Shown: positions 1 through 11,009 of the stretch, one piece after another | Layout of the letters: each line of letters starts with the position of its first letter | Numbering within the stretch: the first letter of the stretch is position 1 | Source of the DNA: Hydra vulgaris | Taxonomy: Eukaryota > Cnidaria > Hydrozoa > Anthoathecata > Hydridae | Direction: 5' to 3' | Length of the DNA: 64,000 nucleotides | Assembly (NCBI RefSeq): GCF_038396675.1 | Contig: NC_088932.1 | Span: forward strand, 29,414,001-29,478,000 | Notes under the pieces: model-generated | Seen by the model: only the letters and a program-made list of their open reading frames with translations | Database searches by the model: none | Told to the model about the DNA's origin: nothing | Position numbers and translations under genes: made by a program

Positions 1-209
1 ATAATATATGTGGCATTTTAGAAAGTAGCAGCAAGGTGTCTGATCTTGGGCCAGTTAATGTCTGACATTACACTGATCATACCATGTCTAATCTTGGGCC
101 AGTTAATCCTCTGTTTAATTTCAAGCTTAAAGATATGAGGAAAATGTTACTGCCTAAAGTTATAAAGAACTGAGCAGATTTCATTTAAATGTCTAATTTT
201 TTTTGTAAA

Positions 210-1670
210 TTGCATTTATTATCTAACTTTGCAACAGAAACTGAAAAATTATTTAACTCATTCGAAAAATTAGTTTTAAGTAGTAGTTATGAAAATATTT
301 TTGCAGTTAAAGAAGATATTAGCAACAAATTATATTTAACAGAAGTGTAGGCTCTTAGAATAGTTAATAAAATAATTACAGGTCCACTTTGGCAGATAAT
401 TGAATCACAAAAGAGTATTCTTGATATGAATCCATTTTTGTTAACCCTAAAAATGAAACTTTCAGATTTGTATAAAAATGCATCATTAATTATGATCTCG
501 AAAACACCTATATTCAGTCCAAGTGATGTTAATATTCATAAAGATATTTTGTATGATTAATTATTTGAAGAGACTAATTCTACTGATTTAAATATTTTAA
601 CACAGCAGTCATTAGAAGTAATTTGTCATTCTTTGTTATTTGTTCTGGAAAGACAATCTGCTGATCAACTTCCTGGAGGTAAATATTGGCATCCTTCTGA
701 TAATATAAGTAAAGCTGCAGAGAATGTTCCAACAACAAACAAAGCGTCAGAAAGTGACTTTGCAGTATTGGATCTTTTAATTTGTACAAAGCCAAATGCC
801 AAAATACAAACTATACAAGCTTATACTATGTGGTATAAAAACAAAACAATAGACTGGTTGGATAAAAAGACTTTAGATGGGCGTGAGTCATTGCTAAAAA
901 AAACTTCAACAAACTTTAATAAAATGAAACATAAATACAAACAACGTTATTTAGAATTAAAGTTTGAAATGAGTGAAAGGTTGTCTGAAAAGCAAAAACT
1001 AAAAAAACAGCGGAAGATAAAGCCTTCTTAAAAAAAGCTAAATCGGTTAATGAGTTGTTAAAATTGAGGACGAAGGTGTGGTTGACCTCAAAAGAAGCAG
1101 ATGATGAATATGTTTTGTTAGTTGACACATTTAAAAGCAAAAAAATATTAAGATTTTTATAGGTATGTTATGGAAGTTAAATCTGAACCTAAATATTTTT
1201 ACAAAACTAAAATGCATGGTAGTAAGCGAATAGACTTAACAAACAATGAGTTGTTCAGTAATTTACAATCAGTTATTAGAACAAGGAATTTTCCAGAGCC
1301 CATTGAGAGAAGAGTTATTCTTATTAAAAGAAAAGAATGAGATATTTTGATTGCAAAACAGAAAGAAGTGTTAAGTGAAAAATTAAAGAATGCAAGACTG
1401 TATCAATTAGCAAATCAACAAAAAACAAACATCTTGGCTATCATTCTGAATGATGTTAATTATCTTGTTGGGAAATTTATTCAACATAAAATAATGAAAA
1501 TCGACACTAAAAAATACTTTTGGTGTACAGGTGAAGTTCTTTGAGTAAACAAATCAACTCCTAACTTAAAAAAAACTTAGTTTGATGTGGTCTATGAGAC
1601 TGAGGAAAATCAAGTATGGACTTTTTCATTGCTTGTTGACCTTGAAAAAGGAAAGGTTATAGTTTTGTAA
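210..1670 (+). pseudogene. Decayed gene of an unrecognised transposon-type family
   Basis: I cannot name this family. One frame can be read from about 243 to 1031 with only two in-frame stops (near 349 and 559); it then shifts near 1015, and the last part (about 1160-1670) reads in the first frame again with further stops. Visible landmarks are ITGPLWQIIES near 380, LERQSADQLPGGKYWHPSD near 642, ASESDFAVLDLL near 748, a long Lys/Glu-rich probable coiled coil at 880-1110, and FDVVYETEENQVWTFSLL near 1580. From memory, proteins of this layout recur in many copies in cnidarian genomes, so I infer a repeat-borne gene. No catalytic triad is evident and no terminal repeats were found around it. The coding reality is fairly clear; function is unknown. 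Confidence 0.6.
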
Positions 1671-1734
1671 AAAGCCTACTTTACAATTTATTTGAAATAA
1701 TTACTAGTTATATATATTATTAGTAATATTTTAT

Positions 1735-2090
1735 TAGAAATATACTACATATATTATAAATTATAAAATATTATTATAAATTAGTCGTATATATTAATCT
1801 ATAATATTTATATCTATATTGTTTATAGTTATTATAATGTAACATATATAGTTATTATATATATTATTAATATTATTATAGTATAAATATATTATAAATT
1901 ATAACATATTATTATAAAATAGTCGTACATATTAATCTATAATATTTATATCTATATCGTTTATAGTTATTATAACGTATCATATATAGTTATTATATAT
2001 CATTAGTAATATTATATTATAAATATATTATAAATTATACAATATTATTATATTTCGAATATATTAATTTATATTATTTATATTGTTTAA
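1735..2090. repeat. AT-only tandem repeat, about 135-bp unit, near three copies
   Basis: The block around AGTCGTATATATTAATCTATAATATT at 1783 recurs at 1921 and, more diverged, near 2053, giving a period of about 132-138 bp. The copies keep the same order of TA-rich words plus one CG dinucleotide. Low-complexity sequence, no coding signal. Confidence 0.6.
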
Positions 2091-2107
2091 ATATATATAT
2101 GTATATA

Positions 2108-2154
<47 letters not shown>
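2090..2154. repeat. (TA)n microsatellite
   Basis: Almost pure TA dinucleotide run with two interruptions. It directly abuts the 3' end of the SINE that follows on the minus strand, as expected for a retroposon tail that is a simple repeat. Confidence 0.9.
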
Positions 2155-2157
<3 letters not shown>

Positions 2158-2412
2158 TAGATTATTCACCTCCCCAAGGCCCGAGGGGGGCCACTACAGT
2201 CGAGGAGGCTACTCATTTTTTTGTGTTTTTATTTTTAGTTGTTATTCGTGGTGCAACCCTCTCTCAACTCTTTAACTCCGAAACACGAACCTTGCCGAGC
2301 AAGGCCGCTGCGCGAAGAAACTAAGTTGAGCGCGGTACTTCCAGGGACGTGGTGGGAGTCGAACTCCGAACCTCTCGCTTACAAAGCGAGCGCTTTTACC
2401 ACTACACCTTTA
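2155..2412 (-). mobile_element. tRNA-derived SINE
   Basis: Read on the minus strand from 2412, the element starts with a tRNA-like head: an A-box-like GGTGTAGTGGTAAAAGCGC, a perfect five-pair anticodon stem CTCGC/GCGAG around loop TTTGTAA, and a B-box-like GTTCGACTCC. The acceptor stem cannot pair, so this is not a working tRNA. A body of about 100 bp follows, then a GC-rich conserved-looking tail (2160-2210) with CCTCCTCGACTGTAGTGGCC, ending in the TA run. Head, body and simple-repeat tail are the standard SINE plan. Both sides are TA-rich, so a target duplication cannot be judged. Confidence 0.7.
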
Positions 2413-2582
2413 CCGCATTATATATATCGATATATATCTATACATATCATATATGTATAGATATATATCGTTTATATTGATCTATAATATTTATAATATC
2501 GTATCTATAATATTTAAGAAAATTTAAAATTGGGCAACCTTGTGTTTTATTTTTTCACAATTTAATGTTGTAATAGAGTTAT

Positions 2583-3045
2583 TACTATATTAATGTGTAA
2601 TGTGTCTATGACTCAGAGCGTAAAAAGAATTTTTTGGTGTTCGAGATAACTTCCAGAGATGGAGCAAACTCCAAAAATTTATATGTTTATACTTATGTCA
2701 AATAATGAGGATTTGCAAAAAATTGCGATGATTGGAGGCTGGAAATAAAAAAGCCCCAAAATTTTCGCCCCCTGCCCCAAACGTGAGAGCAACAAGTTGA
2801 TGAAGTATTTTTTGTACTATTCTTAACTAGACTTATATTCATCGATAAATTTTAGATTTCATTTTAAAATATTTTAGCGTTCAAAAATTATGACAATGTA
2901 AAGTTTAAACCCCCCTCAATTTGAGGGGGTTGTAAATTTTATATGTTAATAATTTTTAAACGCTAATAGATAATACTATGAAACTTAAAATTTATCGAAC
3001 ACCAAAAAATTCTTTCTACGCCTCTGCTATGACTATATTAATGTA
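2583..3045. mobile_element. Fold-back (long inverted repeat) element
   Basis: The two ends are inverted copies: the stretch with AAGAATTTTTTGGTGTTCG (2627-2645) matches the reverse complement of CGAACACCAAAAAATTCTTT (2997-3016), and the outer parts (TATTAATGT, TATGACT) match too. A second inverted pair lies inside: AGCGTTCAAAAATTATGAC (2877) against GTTAATAATTTTTAAACGCT (2945), folding around CCCCCCTCAATTTGAGGGGG. An inverted, diverged copy of much of the interior lies at 47250-47540. No protein is encoded; this is a non-autonomous repeat, with the mobilising family unproven. Confidence 0.7.
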
Positions 3046-3574
3046 TATATATTTTTCTGTTATATATATTTTTTCTGTATATATTTTTCCAAAGATTAGT
3101 TGTGAACTGAAAGTTGTTTTATTTGTATATTGTTTAATGATAACAGATAGATTATTGCCTAAAGTCGTTGCGTAAAATTTTTACGCAGTTATGACGGTTA
3201 AAAAAAAATGTTAAAAAAAAACTAAAATAAAAAAACGCATTTTTTTGTCTTAAAAAATGTCAAATTAGGTAGTATAAAAATGCAAATTTCTTGACAACCA
3301 GAAGTGCTACAAAGTTGGTTAAACCCATTTTAAAACAAGATTAACATTTTGAATACAATACATTACCGAAAGTTTAATTCAGTATAAATGTTGCTAAAAC
3401 GCTATGAAATAGATAAAACTTTAAGATAATAAAATTTAAATGAACAAAAAGTTAGGTAGCATGTAAATAGTACATGCTACTGTTATTAAATGAACAAATA
3501 AAATTGGAAAAATTAAATCAAATAAAAAGATAAAAGGATTTTAAGATTATTATGGATAAAGATTAAGATTATGA

Positions 3575-3680
3575 CTAAATCGACTTTAAGTCCGTTAGTA
3601 GGTAATCTACAATCAAATTTAAGTCGGTTAGTAGGAATTCTACAATCGACTTATAGCCGACTTTTAGTCAATTTATTCGA
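3575..3680. repeat. Short imperfect tandem repeat, about 33-bp unit
   Basis: TTTAAGTCCGTTAGTAGG recurs as TTTAAGTCGGTTAGTAGG with CTACAATC between units, then once more in degraded form. The short open frame over it is a by-product of the repeat. Confidence 0.5.
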
Positions 3681-3887
3681 AGTTGATAACACAAAAAAAA
3701 TTGCTTTTATGTGTGACACTGTGTTGAAAGCTTTGGCAGAAACAAACTCAAAGTGTAAGTAGAAGCAGCAACTTGGGTTGGCAATCGAATGCTTGGTAGT
3801 CTCAAGAAGTCGTTACGGTGTCGGAGCTTTCAAGCTATGAAAAAAATGAGACATAACATAAATTTACTCAGTAATATGCATAACAAG

Positions 3888-4103
3888 CAGGGCCGTCCCG
3901 AACGGTGGGTGTAGGGGGTTTCTCGCTCCCCAAAGATGTTATATATGCATTTGAGTTGGCACATTTAGCATTTGAGTTGGCAATTTTTGAAGTATAGTTG
4001 TCAAATATCAAGGACCTTTTTCTTCTTTTTTTTTTTTGGTGTCTCTAGTTGGCAAAAAACATAGACGACACGCCCCATGAGAGACCTCTTCGGGACGGCC
4101 CCG
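3888..4103. mobile_element. MITE of hAT type with 8-bp target duplication
   Basis: The left end CAGGGCCGTCCCGAA (3888) is matched by the reverse complement of TTCGGGACGGCCCCG at the right end (4089-4103), one mismatch. Flanks are ATAACAAG (3880-3887) and ATAAAAAG (4104-4111), an 8-bp duplication with one difference, as hAT elements make. At 216 bp it carries no gene. Part of its interior (GGACCTTTTTCTTC then TAGTTGGCAAAA) has a decayed relative near 45850-45900. Confidence 0.8.
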
Positions 4104-4384
4104 ATAAAAAGTAACTTTCTTTTTATTTATATTACCAAGAAATTATAATTTTAAATAATTTATCTCTTTACTTTGATTGTTGGAGATCAACCAGAAAAGT
4201 TTGACTTTTTTTATTTTGACGGTATTGAAGTAGACATTAGGTCTTATCTAAACAAAATCTTTTATTTATAAATCTCATAAATGCTTTTATGACTATTCTG
4301 AAAAAAAAATTTTATCACAATTTTAAATAGTAAAATTCAAAATAAAATAAAAAAATTAACTTTGTTTGCTAAGGGTTAACGGCT

Positions 4385-4960
4385 CCTTGGGGAATGTTAA
4401 TATCTCAACGCTAATCAATGTCACGCCAATACTCAAAAAAGAAAATAAAGTTAAGACTTATAACAACAAGCTGTTGTCTCTTACCAACCCCGTGCAAAGT
4501 GATGGAAAAAACTATAGATAAGATTATGAAACATTGCGAGCCATCTAGTATATTAAAGTCTCAACATGGATTTGTATATCAAAAAGATCGCTTACAAACC
4601 TGATTAAACCTCGCAACTTTTTAACGGAAGCAGCATACCGTGGATATCTGAATGAAATAATTTTATATGACTTTGCCAAAGGCTTCTACACAGTGTCACA
4701 CAACGACTTTTTTATAAGATTCCGCTAAGATATTTGAGGCTAGCTATCAAACTGGATCTCTGGTTGGCTAGCTAACAGAAAGTAAATAGTAATAATTGGA
4801 GAATAAACGTCCGAGTGGAAAATAAAGAGTAATAATTGGAGAATAAACGTCCGAGTGGAAATGGGTGACAAGTGACGTCCTTCAAGTATCAGTTTTTGAA
4901 TCACTGCTATTTATGTTCTTGATCAGTGACTTAACAGACTGCAATTATAACCATACCAAA
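4385..4960 (+). pseudogene. LINE reverse transcriptase remnant
   Basis: Frame-hopping translation gives successive pieces of a non-LTR reverse transcriptase: VTPILKK, an NYRPISL-like LLPTPCKVMEK, QHGF, then ILYDFAKGFYTVSH (a decayed palm motif with DFAK in place of the usual D-x-SKAFDxVxH), WISGWLANRK and SVFESLLFMFLISDL, which matches the usual SVLGPLLFxxxINDL. Stops and shifts are frequent, and no YADD was found, so it is a dead 5'- and 3'-truncated fragment. A 36-bp stretch (AGTAATAATTGGAGAATAAA onward) is duplicated head to tail at 4787-4860. Confidence 0.75.
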
Positions 4961-5149
4961 TTATACCATAAAACCATAAAACCATAAACATATTTCACGC
5001 ACTCTACGGATATTTCACGCTCTCCTGACAAGTATATTTTAAATATTTCATTCCATTTATTTATTTTCTCATTTTTATTTTTTATTTTTTTACTTCTTTT
5101 CAAATTATCTTACTTATATTTGTACTTAATTTATATCTAAATTATATAT
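4961..5149. other. AT-rich spacer
   Basis: Contains the short direct repeats ACCATAAA and ATATTTCACGC; otherwise no recognisable feature. Confidence 0.4.
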
Positions 5150-5541
5150 TTTATTTGTCGCAAGTTGTAGTTTTTTTTATTTGTTGCAAGTTGTAATTTT
5201 TTTTATTTGTTGCAAGATGTAATTTTTTTTATTTGTTGCAAGATGTAATTTTTTTTATTTGTTGCGAGTTGTAATTTTTTTTATTTGTTGCGAGTTGTAA
5301 TTTTTTTTATTTGTTGCAAGTTGTAATTTTTTTTATTTGTTGCAAGTTGTAATTTTTTTTATTTGTTGCAAGTTGTAATTTTTTTTATTTGTTGCAAGTT
5401 GTAATTTTTTTTATTTGTTGCAAGATGTAATTTTTTTTATTTGTTGCGAGTTGTAATTTTTTTTATTTGTTGCAAGTTGTAATTTTTTTTATTTGTTGCA
5501 AGTTATAATTTTTTTTATTTGTTGCAAGTTGTAATTTTTTT
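5150..5541. repeat. 26-bp tandem array, 15 units
   Basis: The unit ATTTGTTGCAAGTTGTAATT plus a T run repeats every 26 bp from 5157 to about 5541. Units differ by single changes (CAAG or CGAG, AGTTG or AGATG) and the T run is T8 in almost every unit. The variants are interspersed rather than ordered, which points to repeated unequal exchange. It lies 360 bp downstream of the COUP-TF stop codon. Confidence 0.95.
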
Positions 5542-5767
5542 TAACTATTACAATTTGAAGTTAATAAGTTAATAATAATTAATAATAATAATAATGATAA
5601 TAACTTCAATAGTAGTAGTATAATAGTTATAGTATAAAGTAATACTTGCTCCACTTGTGCAAATTTGATATGGCTATATATGACTTGATCTTAGTTGAAA
5701 CAAATAAACTTAATCATAAAGTACTTACTATTTAAAAAATTATTTACACATATATATACATGTATTT

Positions 5768-5773
5768 TTTATT
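5768..5773 (-). other. Possible polyadenylation signal of the COUP-TF gene
   Basis: AATAAA on the minus strand, 131 bp past the stop codon of the last exon. The region is so AT-rich that the hexamer could occur by chance. Confidence 0.3.
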
Positions 5774-5903
5774 TACAACGATAATATTCTATTTATAAGT
5801 TTGTATATCTACAAGACAAGACATCCCTAAACGTTTAGTTGCATTTTTTCCACTTGATATTTCAAACTAATTATACTATTTTTGTCCTAATTTGTATAGA
5901 TTT

Positions 5904-6187
5904 TTAAGTTCTTTCAGAGTAGTTTAAAGTTGGCCAATCATATGATGTACCAGAAATAAGAATATCTCGTATTAATGTTTCAATTGGAGTTTTTCCAACC
6001 AACCTCACAAAAAATAGTTGCTCAATTACTGTTGCGCTTATTATTCGTATTGAGGGAAACCGAAGTAATAACTTTCCAAAACGAGTTGGCTGCAAGGGGT
6101 ATTGAGTTTTTATATAGTCTTCAAGTGCAAAATAGGTTTTCTCTTGTAAAGTTTCTATGTATTGAGGATCGTTCAAACCGGGTGCAT
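5904..6187 (-). CDS. COUP-TF: COUP-TF terminal exon
   Basis: Begins after TTGCTTTTTAG with [16 protein letters not shown], runs through [13 protein letters not shown] and [19 protein letters not shown], and ends SERT-stop at 5904. It holds helices 9-12 including the activation helix. Confidence 0.92.
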
Positions 6188-7617
6188 CTAAAAAGCAATA
6201 AAAATTATCGTTATTTAATGAAACATTATATTTTTATATGTTTAGTACTTTACCCACATTATTTAATAAAACAAATAATGCTACCTGAAGAAAATACAAC
6301 TATTGCTTTTAAACATGCGAATTCAGCTGGATCCACGTGCATTGCCCTCAGTTTGTTAAGTTGTTCTTTTAATATCCGGACTTGGTCCAAAAAAGATGCC
6401 ATGTGCTCAGGAGACGCATAAATATTCATTTGAGAGTTTAATAAGTGAGATACATCTATTAGCATTGGACATTGCGCCACGTTAAGAATAAACAACTCTT
6501 TCCAACATAATCGAAGTAAGGCTATTTGATCGGTTAATGAAAGATTTGGGAAAAATGGTATGTTGCGAGACCATTCAACAGCATTAAAAAGAAGGCGAGC
6601 TGCTAACTCGTACTGGTCGATATCAATAAAATCAAATTGGGGGTTGTTTGACACTCCTTGTGAGTAACGAAATATTGGACAAGGTTCGGCTCTTAATAAT
6701 AAAGTAACAAATCCAGATAAAAATGAAAAGTTATTAACTGTTGCATCTTCAAAAACCTGAGCAGCTCCTTGTTGGCTATTTAACCTGCCACGCTGTACAG
6801 CTTCAAATAAAATATTTTTAAATTTACATTTTTAATTTGTCCTACATCAAAATTTAATTTAACTAAAAATAGAATGAGTAAAAAAACTCTAATCAAAACA
6901 CTTGTCATAAAATTTATTTTTTAAAGATTTTTGGTGAAATTAGAAATACATGAAAAAAATTACACCTTAGCTAATAATTTTGTTTAGGTATACTATTTTA
7001 TTTATATAAATAAGTTATTTTATTTATATATAATACTTATTATTCTGAATTGAAAATAATATGCTTAAATAAAAAACCTAAGCGAACCAACGTGTAAATG
7101 ATAACAATGATAACAGTCGTTTTACAAAAACAAAATATTCAAGTAAATTATTATCGAAATATTACAAAAAAGGCAAATTGCATACCATCTTTACGCATTC
7201 CAGCCTTCAGACATTTTTTAAGCCGACAATGCTGACATTGATTACGATGGTGTTGATCTATTGAACAGTTTCTTTTCGCTCTGCAGGTGTATTGTAAGTT
7301 TCTTCTAACGCTTCGCTTAAAAAAACTTTTGCAACCTATTTTAGTAGGTAATTAAAATATTTATCAATATAAAAATAGAACATAAGTTTAAGCCTTCAAC
7401 CCTATGAAATAAGTTTAAAGAAGCTAAAAATAAGAAATGTACCTTCACAAGTATTAACTCCGTAATGTTTTCCAGAACTTTTATCTCCACAAACTCCACA
7501 ATCTATTACGCTTATTTTTTTTTCTCCATTCTTTACTTTCAATATTGAGTTCCATTCATTTTTTTTATCGCTTTGAGTAATAAAATTTTCCAGTTGCAAA
7601 GTAACGGGATTTATAAG
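5904..7617 (-). CDS. COUP-TF: COUP-TF (NR2F) orphan nuclear receptor, four 3' exons
   Basis: A ligand-activated-type transcription factor that binds DNA response elements in the nucleus. Four exons join as 7443-7617, 7186-7335, 6285-6800 and 5904-6187. All three introns (107, 385 and 97 bp) have GT...AG ends, and each junction is phase 1, giving 374 codons plus stop. The joined protein has the two C4 zinc fingers with P-box CEGCK, then a full ligand-binding domain ending in the AF-2 region [13 protein letters not shown], which is the hallmark of COUP-TF. No stop or frameshift interrupts it. The first exon shown begins at a splice acceptor, without ATG, so an N-terminal exon lies beyond 7617 and I could not find it. 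COUP-TF orthologues are known in Hydra. This is the only clearly intact host gene here. Confidence 0.93.
6285..6800 (-). CDS. COUP-TF: COUP-TF exon with hinge and first two thirds of ligand-binding domain
   Basis: Starts after TTTGAAG with AVQRGRLNS (T/A-box extension of the DNA-binding domain), a very short hinge, and helices 3-8. The nuclear-receptor signature [18 protein letters not shown] and the stretch [18 protein letters not shown] are present. The exon ends at donor TTCAG|GTAGC. Confidence 0.92.
7186..7335 (-). CDS. COUP-TF: COUP-TF exon with second zinc finger
   Basis: Begins after AATAG and reads [13 protein letters not shown], then the second C4 finger with [20 protein letters not shown], ending at donor GATG|GTATGC. 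Nearly every residue agrees with the vertebrate COUP-TF pattern as I know it. Confidence 0.93.
7443..7617 (-). CDS. COUP-TF: COUP-TF exon with first zinc finger
   Basis: Starts after acceptor TTTTTATTTAG and ends at donor GAAG|GTACAT. It encodes a short Lys-rich linker and then [20 protein letters not shown], the first C4 finger up to the P-box, split after the first base of the Gly codon. The upstream linker has no ATG, so this is an internal exon. Confidence 0.9.
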
Positions 7618-10600
7618 CTAAATAAAAACAATAAATTTTTAAGCTAAAAACAATAAATAGTTATATGATAGTTATAAACTACAATATTCATAACTTCCAT
7701 ATTTTTAATTCAAATAATAATATTAAAAAATCCCCCTCAGATATTTCTAATACTTAATAAAGTTTTAACAATAAACTCCGACGGTGCCTAAATTTTGCCG
7801 TGTTAGCGTTTTAAGTTTTTTTTGTTTTGCAAAAAAGTTCATTTTCATTATCGTTTAATGTAGAAAATTTGTTTGTGAAATATAAGAAATTATCTAATCT
7901 ATTGTTTAATTTAACTTTTTTTTATATATATAGATTTTTTTTTTTTTGCAATCAAAATTAAAATAAAGATGTCGGCAACGATAAAATCTAATGTCTCCTA
8001 TGGTATTATGACTGTAAGAAACACTCACACATATCATATAAACATGCCGGATGTTTTCCGATAATTAATCTAGGTAGCTGTTACAGTTTGATAATAATTA
8101 TCAGAGATATCTTTTAATATTTTCATTTGAGATATCTTTTAATATTTTCATTGTTAATACGATTAACAACAATAAAAATTTCGACACTTTGACAAAATAA
8201 TGAAGTTTTAAAAAATATCTTTTATGTGCAGTCTTGTGTGAATACTCATAAACTGCACACAAAAAAAAAATGTTTTTTTGTGAGCAGATTTGGACAATTT
8301 CACGCATTTAATTAAGTTGTCAAAACCTTGTTTTATCAGGCAGAGTGCCATATTCCGTAACTAATCTGTCGCTGTATATTTAGAAGTTCAAATGTGTGTT
8401 TATTTTAGATTAAAAATAAATTTGATTTTCTTCTTGTAGCAGACTTTAGTACACATTCTAATAATCCTAAAACTGCCTCCTTTATTTTCTGCTGCATAAT
8501 CTTTTCAGATGCGGGGAGGTGTGATTTTGCAAAAAATGAAACTTTTAATGTAATATAAAATTTTTTTCGTAATTCTAATTTTAATTTTAATAAACTATTA
8601 ATTTTTTGTTATTAAAATAATAGAAATAAAGTTAAAAAATTATATTAGTAAAAAAAAAAAAAAAATTATAAAGTTTATTATTTAATTTATTTCATTTTCA
8701 TGGGGCAACTACCCTCAAACTTTAAAACAAAGCATCTAAACTAACTTTTTCCTTATCCAAACAGTAAATATTAGACTGATATTAGAAATTAAAAAAATTT
8801 ATGTAAAATGGTAGCTCGTTGCTATGGTAACCAATAAAAATAGCTAAAAAAATCCCCCCAACTGGGTTTACGCTGCAATAAAATAAAGAAAAATGAGTAA
8901 AGGAGTGATAGTGCAACTATGTAAAACTGTGCTAAATATGTAAAACTGTGAAATGAGTGAAGCCGATTTTTTAACAAGTTAAGCTTTTTTGTAAAATAGT
9001 AAAAAAAATCGATAAATTTTTAAAAAACAGTTAAACTTTAGTTAAAACTTTTAAAAAACAATATAAGAGAGAAAATAATAAAAACTCAAATGCAACTTTG
9101 CATAAACTCAGGTAAATAAATCTACAATAAGTCTGCAAACAAAAAACCATAATGCAGCATAAAGTCAAGAAAGTTTATAAGTAAATAAGTCTATTAGTAA
9201 AGATAAAGCTTTAAAAACTTACAGCATCTGCAACCGTTATAACGTCTTCCATTGATATTGACCTCTTTGGGCGTTAATATTGATCAGTTATTTTAATTGT
9301 ATACGTTGTTACTCTGCTCAACTTAAAGGTCATGAATGTTCTGTTTTAAATTTTAAAACTTTAAATTTCAATCATGTGACACCTTTATGACCATTGTTTT
9401 ATGAATCGGCCCAAAAATTAAAACAATTCATTTACTAAAGTCAGCTTTTTTCATACAAAAAATGTATTTACTTGCGTGCAAATCATTTTTGCAAAATGCC
9501 ATTTTACGTCACATGTCTGAAACAAATTGTTTTACCTTTCAAAATACTGCCATTTTGAAACTATTTAATTGATATTTTTTTAGCTGTCTTAGCTGCCAAT
9601 CAAGGTTTGTATGAGCGTTTTCTTTGTTTTTCATTGTTTCTTGTTACTTCATTCAGCAGTCTAGGATTTTAGATAATTTTTAGACTTCATTAATCCTTAT
9701 ATTTTGGATTATAATTATTGTGAGCAATCATCAGTCTTTTAAATAAATTTCCCTGATTAAAAAGTCAATATTGATATACTGTCTTTAATTTTTATGATAA
9801 ACAATTTTTACTCAAACACTCACTCTAACAGTATAAGAATGTTATTTTACAACTCGTAATTATCTGCATAAAAATTATTTATTAAAATACTGATCCCTTG
9901 GGCCTGCCAGCATACAGTATGATAAGCTATATGATACTATAATCTATATGAACACTATAACATAAAACAAACACTGTACACAATGTTTATGGATTACTTT
10001 CTTATGTTAACACATTAAAACGTAAAAAATGCATTTTTTAAGAGACTGTTTGTTAGAATATTCTTTTTAAATTAATTTTTGTTTATTAAGCTTTTTTAAA
10101 ACTAAAAAAGTAAATACAATTACAACTAATGTAGTTGTTGCAGTACTGTGATAACGGTACAGTGGTAGCGGTACTGTGGTAGCAGCAATAGCAGAGCGCC
10201 CGAGATCTTTAGATCGAACCCTAAGACGTCCTATCTGACATTGTTTATTTGTTGTAAAGAGGTTGTGTTAGCAAAAAAAAAAAATTTTCTTTTTAATATT
10301 TTGCACTTAGTAAGAAATTACAACGAGACGTTCAAATAAAAAACCAGACAGGGTCAAAGAATATACGAAAATCAGCACAATCTTTTTATAAAGTCCTTAT
10401 ATTTGAGATAATGATGAGTAAAAAATATTTTTTTTTTGACTGCAGTTGCTCAAGGGAACTTTATTTCCCAATAATACGCCGGGTAACTTTATTTTGAGTG
10501 AGTTAAGTGTTAATTAAATGTGTGATTTGATGATTAAATTTGATTTTTTTTGAATTAAACAAAAATATTAGGGAACGCGACAACCAAGTGAATTTAACAA

Positions 10601-10990
10601 ACATTTTAACGATTAATGTTATATTATAATATTTAAATATAATTAATTCATTATTTAGTATTTTACTAGATTTTCGTGCTAATTTCTTTATTGAATAAAT
10701 ATTTTATTCAATAAATGAATTATGATGATAAAAATAAATTTCATTAAAAAAAACATATTGTAATTTTTTTCTTTTAAATATTTAAAATAAAAAATCCTAA
10801 TAAAATAATTCGATGAAGTTTAAATTTTACTTTAAAAAAAACTTGTTTTCAGTTTTCTGAAAAAAATTTGAAAGTACAATGGCAAAAATAATTTTTTATT
10901 TCTTTTCATTTTTGAGTTATTAAATTAAAGCAATTATTTTATTATTTTTATTAAAATAATTATGATTTCTCATTATCATTTTTAAAATGT
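7618..10990. other. Non-coding stretch upstream of the COUP-TF exons
   Basis: No convincing coding region on either strand. It probably includes part of a COUP-TF intron. A 27-bp sequence (AGATATCTTTTAATATTTTC) is duplicated head to tail at 8104-8155. A stretch at 10130-10215 has repeated GGTACTGTGGTAGC words but no foldable tRNA. Confidence 0.5.
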
Positions 10991-11009
10991 TAGCATATTT
11001 AGTTAGTCC

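Noticed and set aside
2340..2412. tRNA gene with TGT anticodon
   Set aside because: Good boxes and anticodon stem but no acceptor pairing, and it continues into a SINE body.
5150..5541. CRISPR-like array
   Set aside because: Repeats are contiguous without unique spacers, and the genome is eukaryotic; the same applies to the 25-bp array at 13.5 kb.
6259..6284. COUP-TF open frame extended past 6285
   Set aside because: The added residues lack family similarity and a consensus splice donor with correct phase sits at 6285.
8101..8307. N-terminal COUP-TF exon
   Set aside because: The 68-residue minus-strand frame has no similarity to receptor N-termini and spans a tandem duplication.
10130..10215. 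Possible RNA polymerase III element
   Set aside because: Only GTGGTAGC and GATCGAACCC words; no cloverleaf can be drawn.
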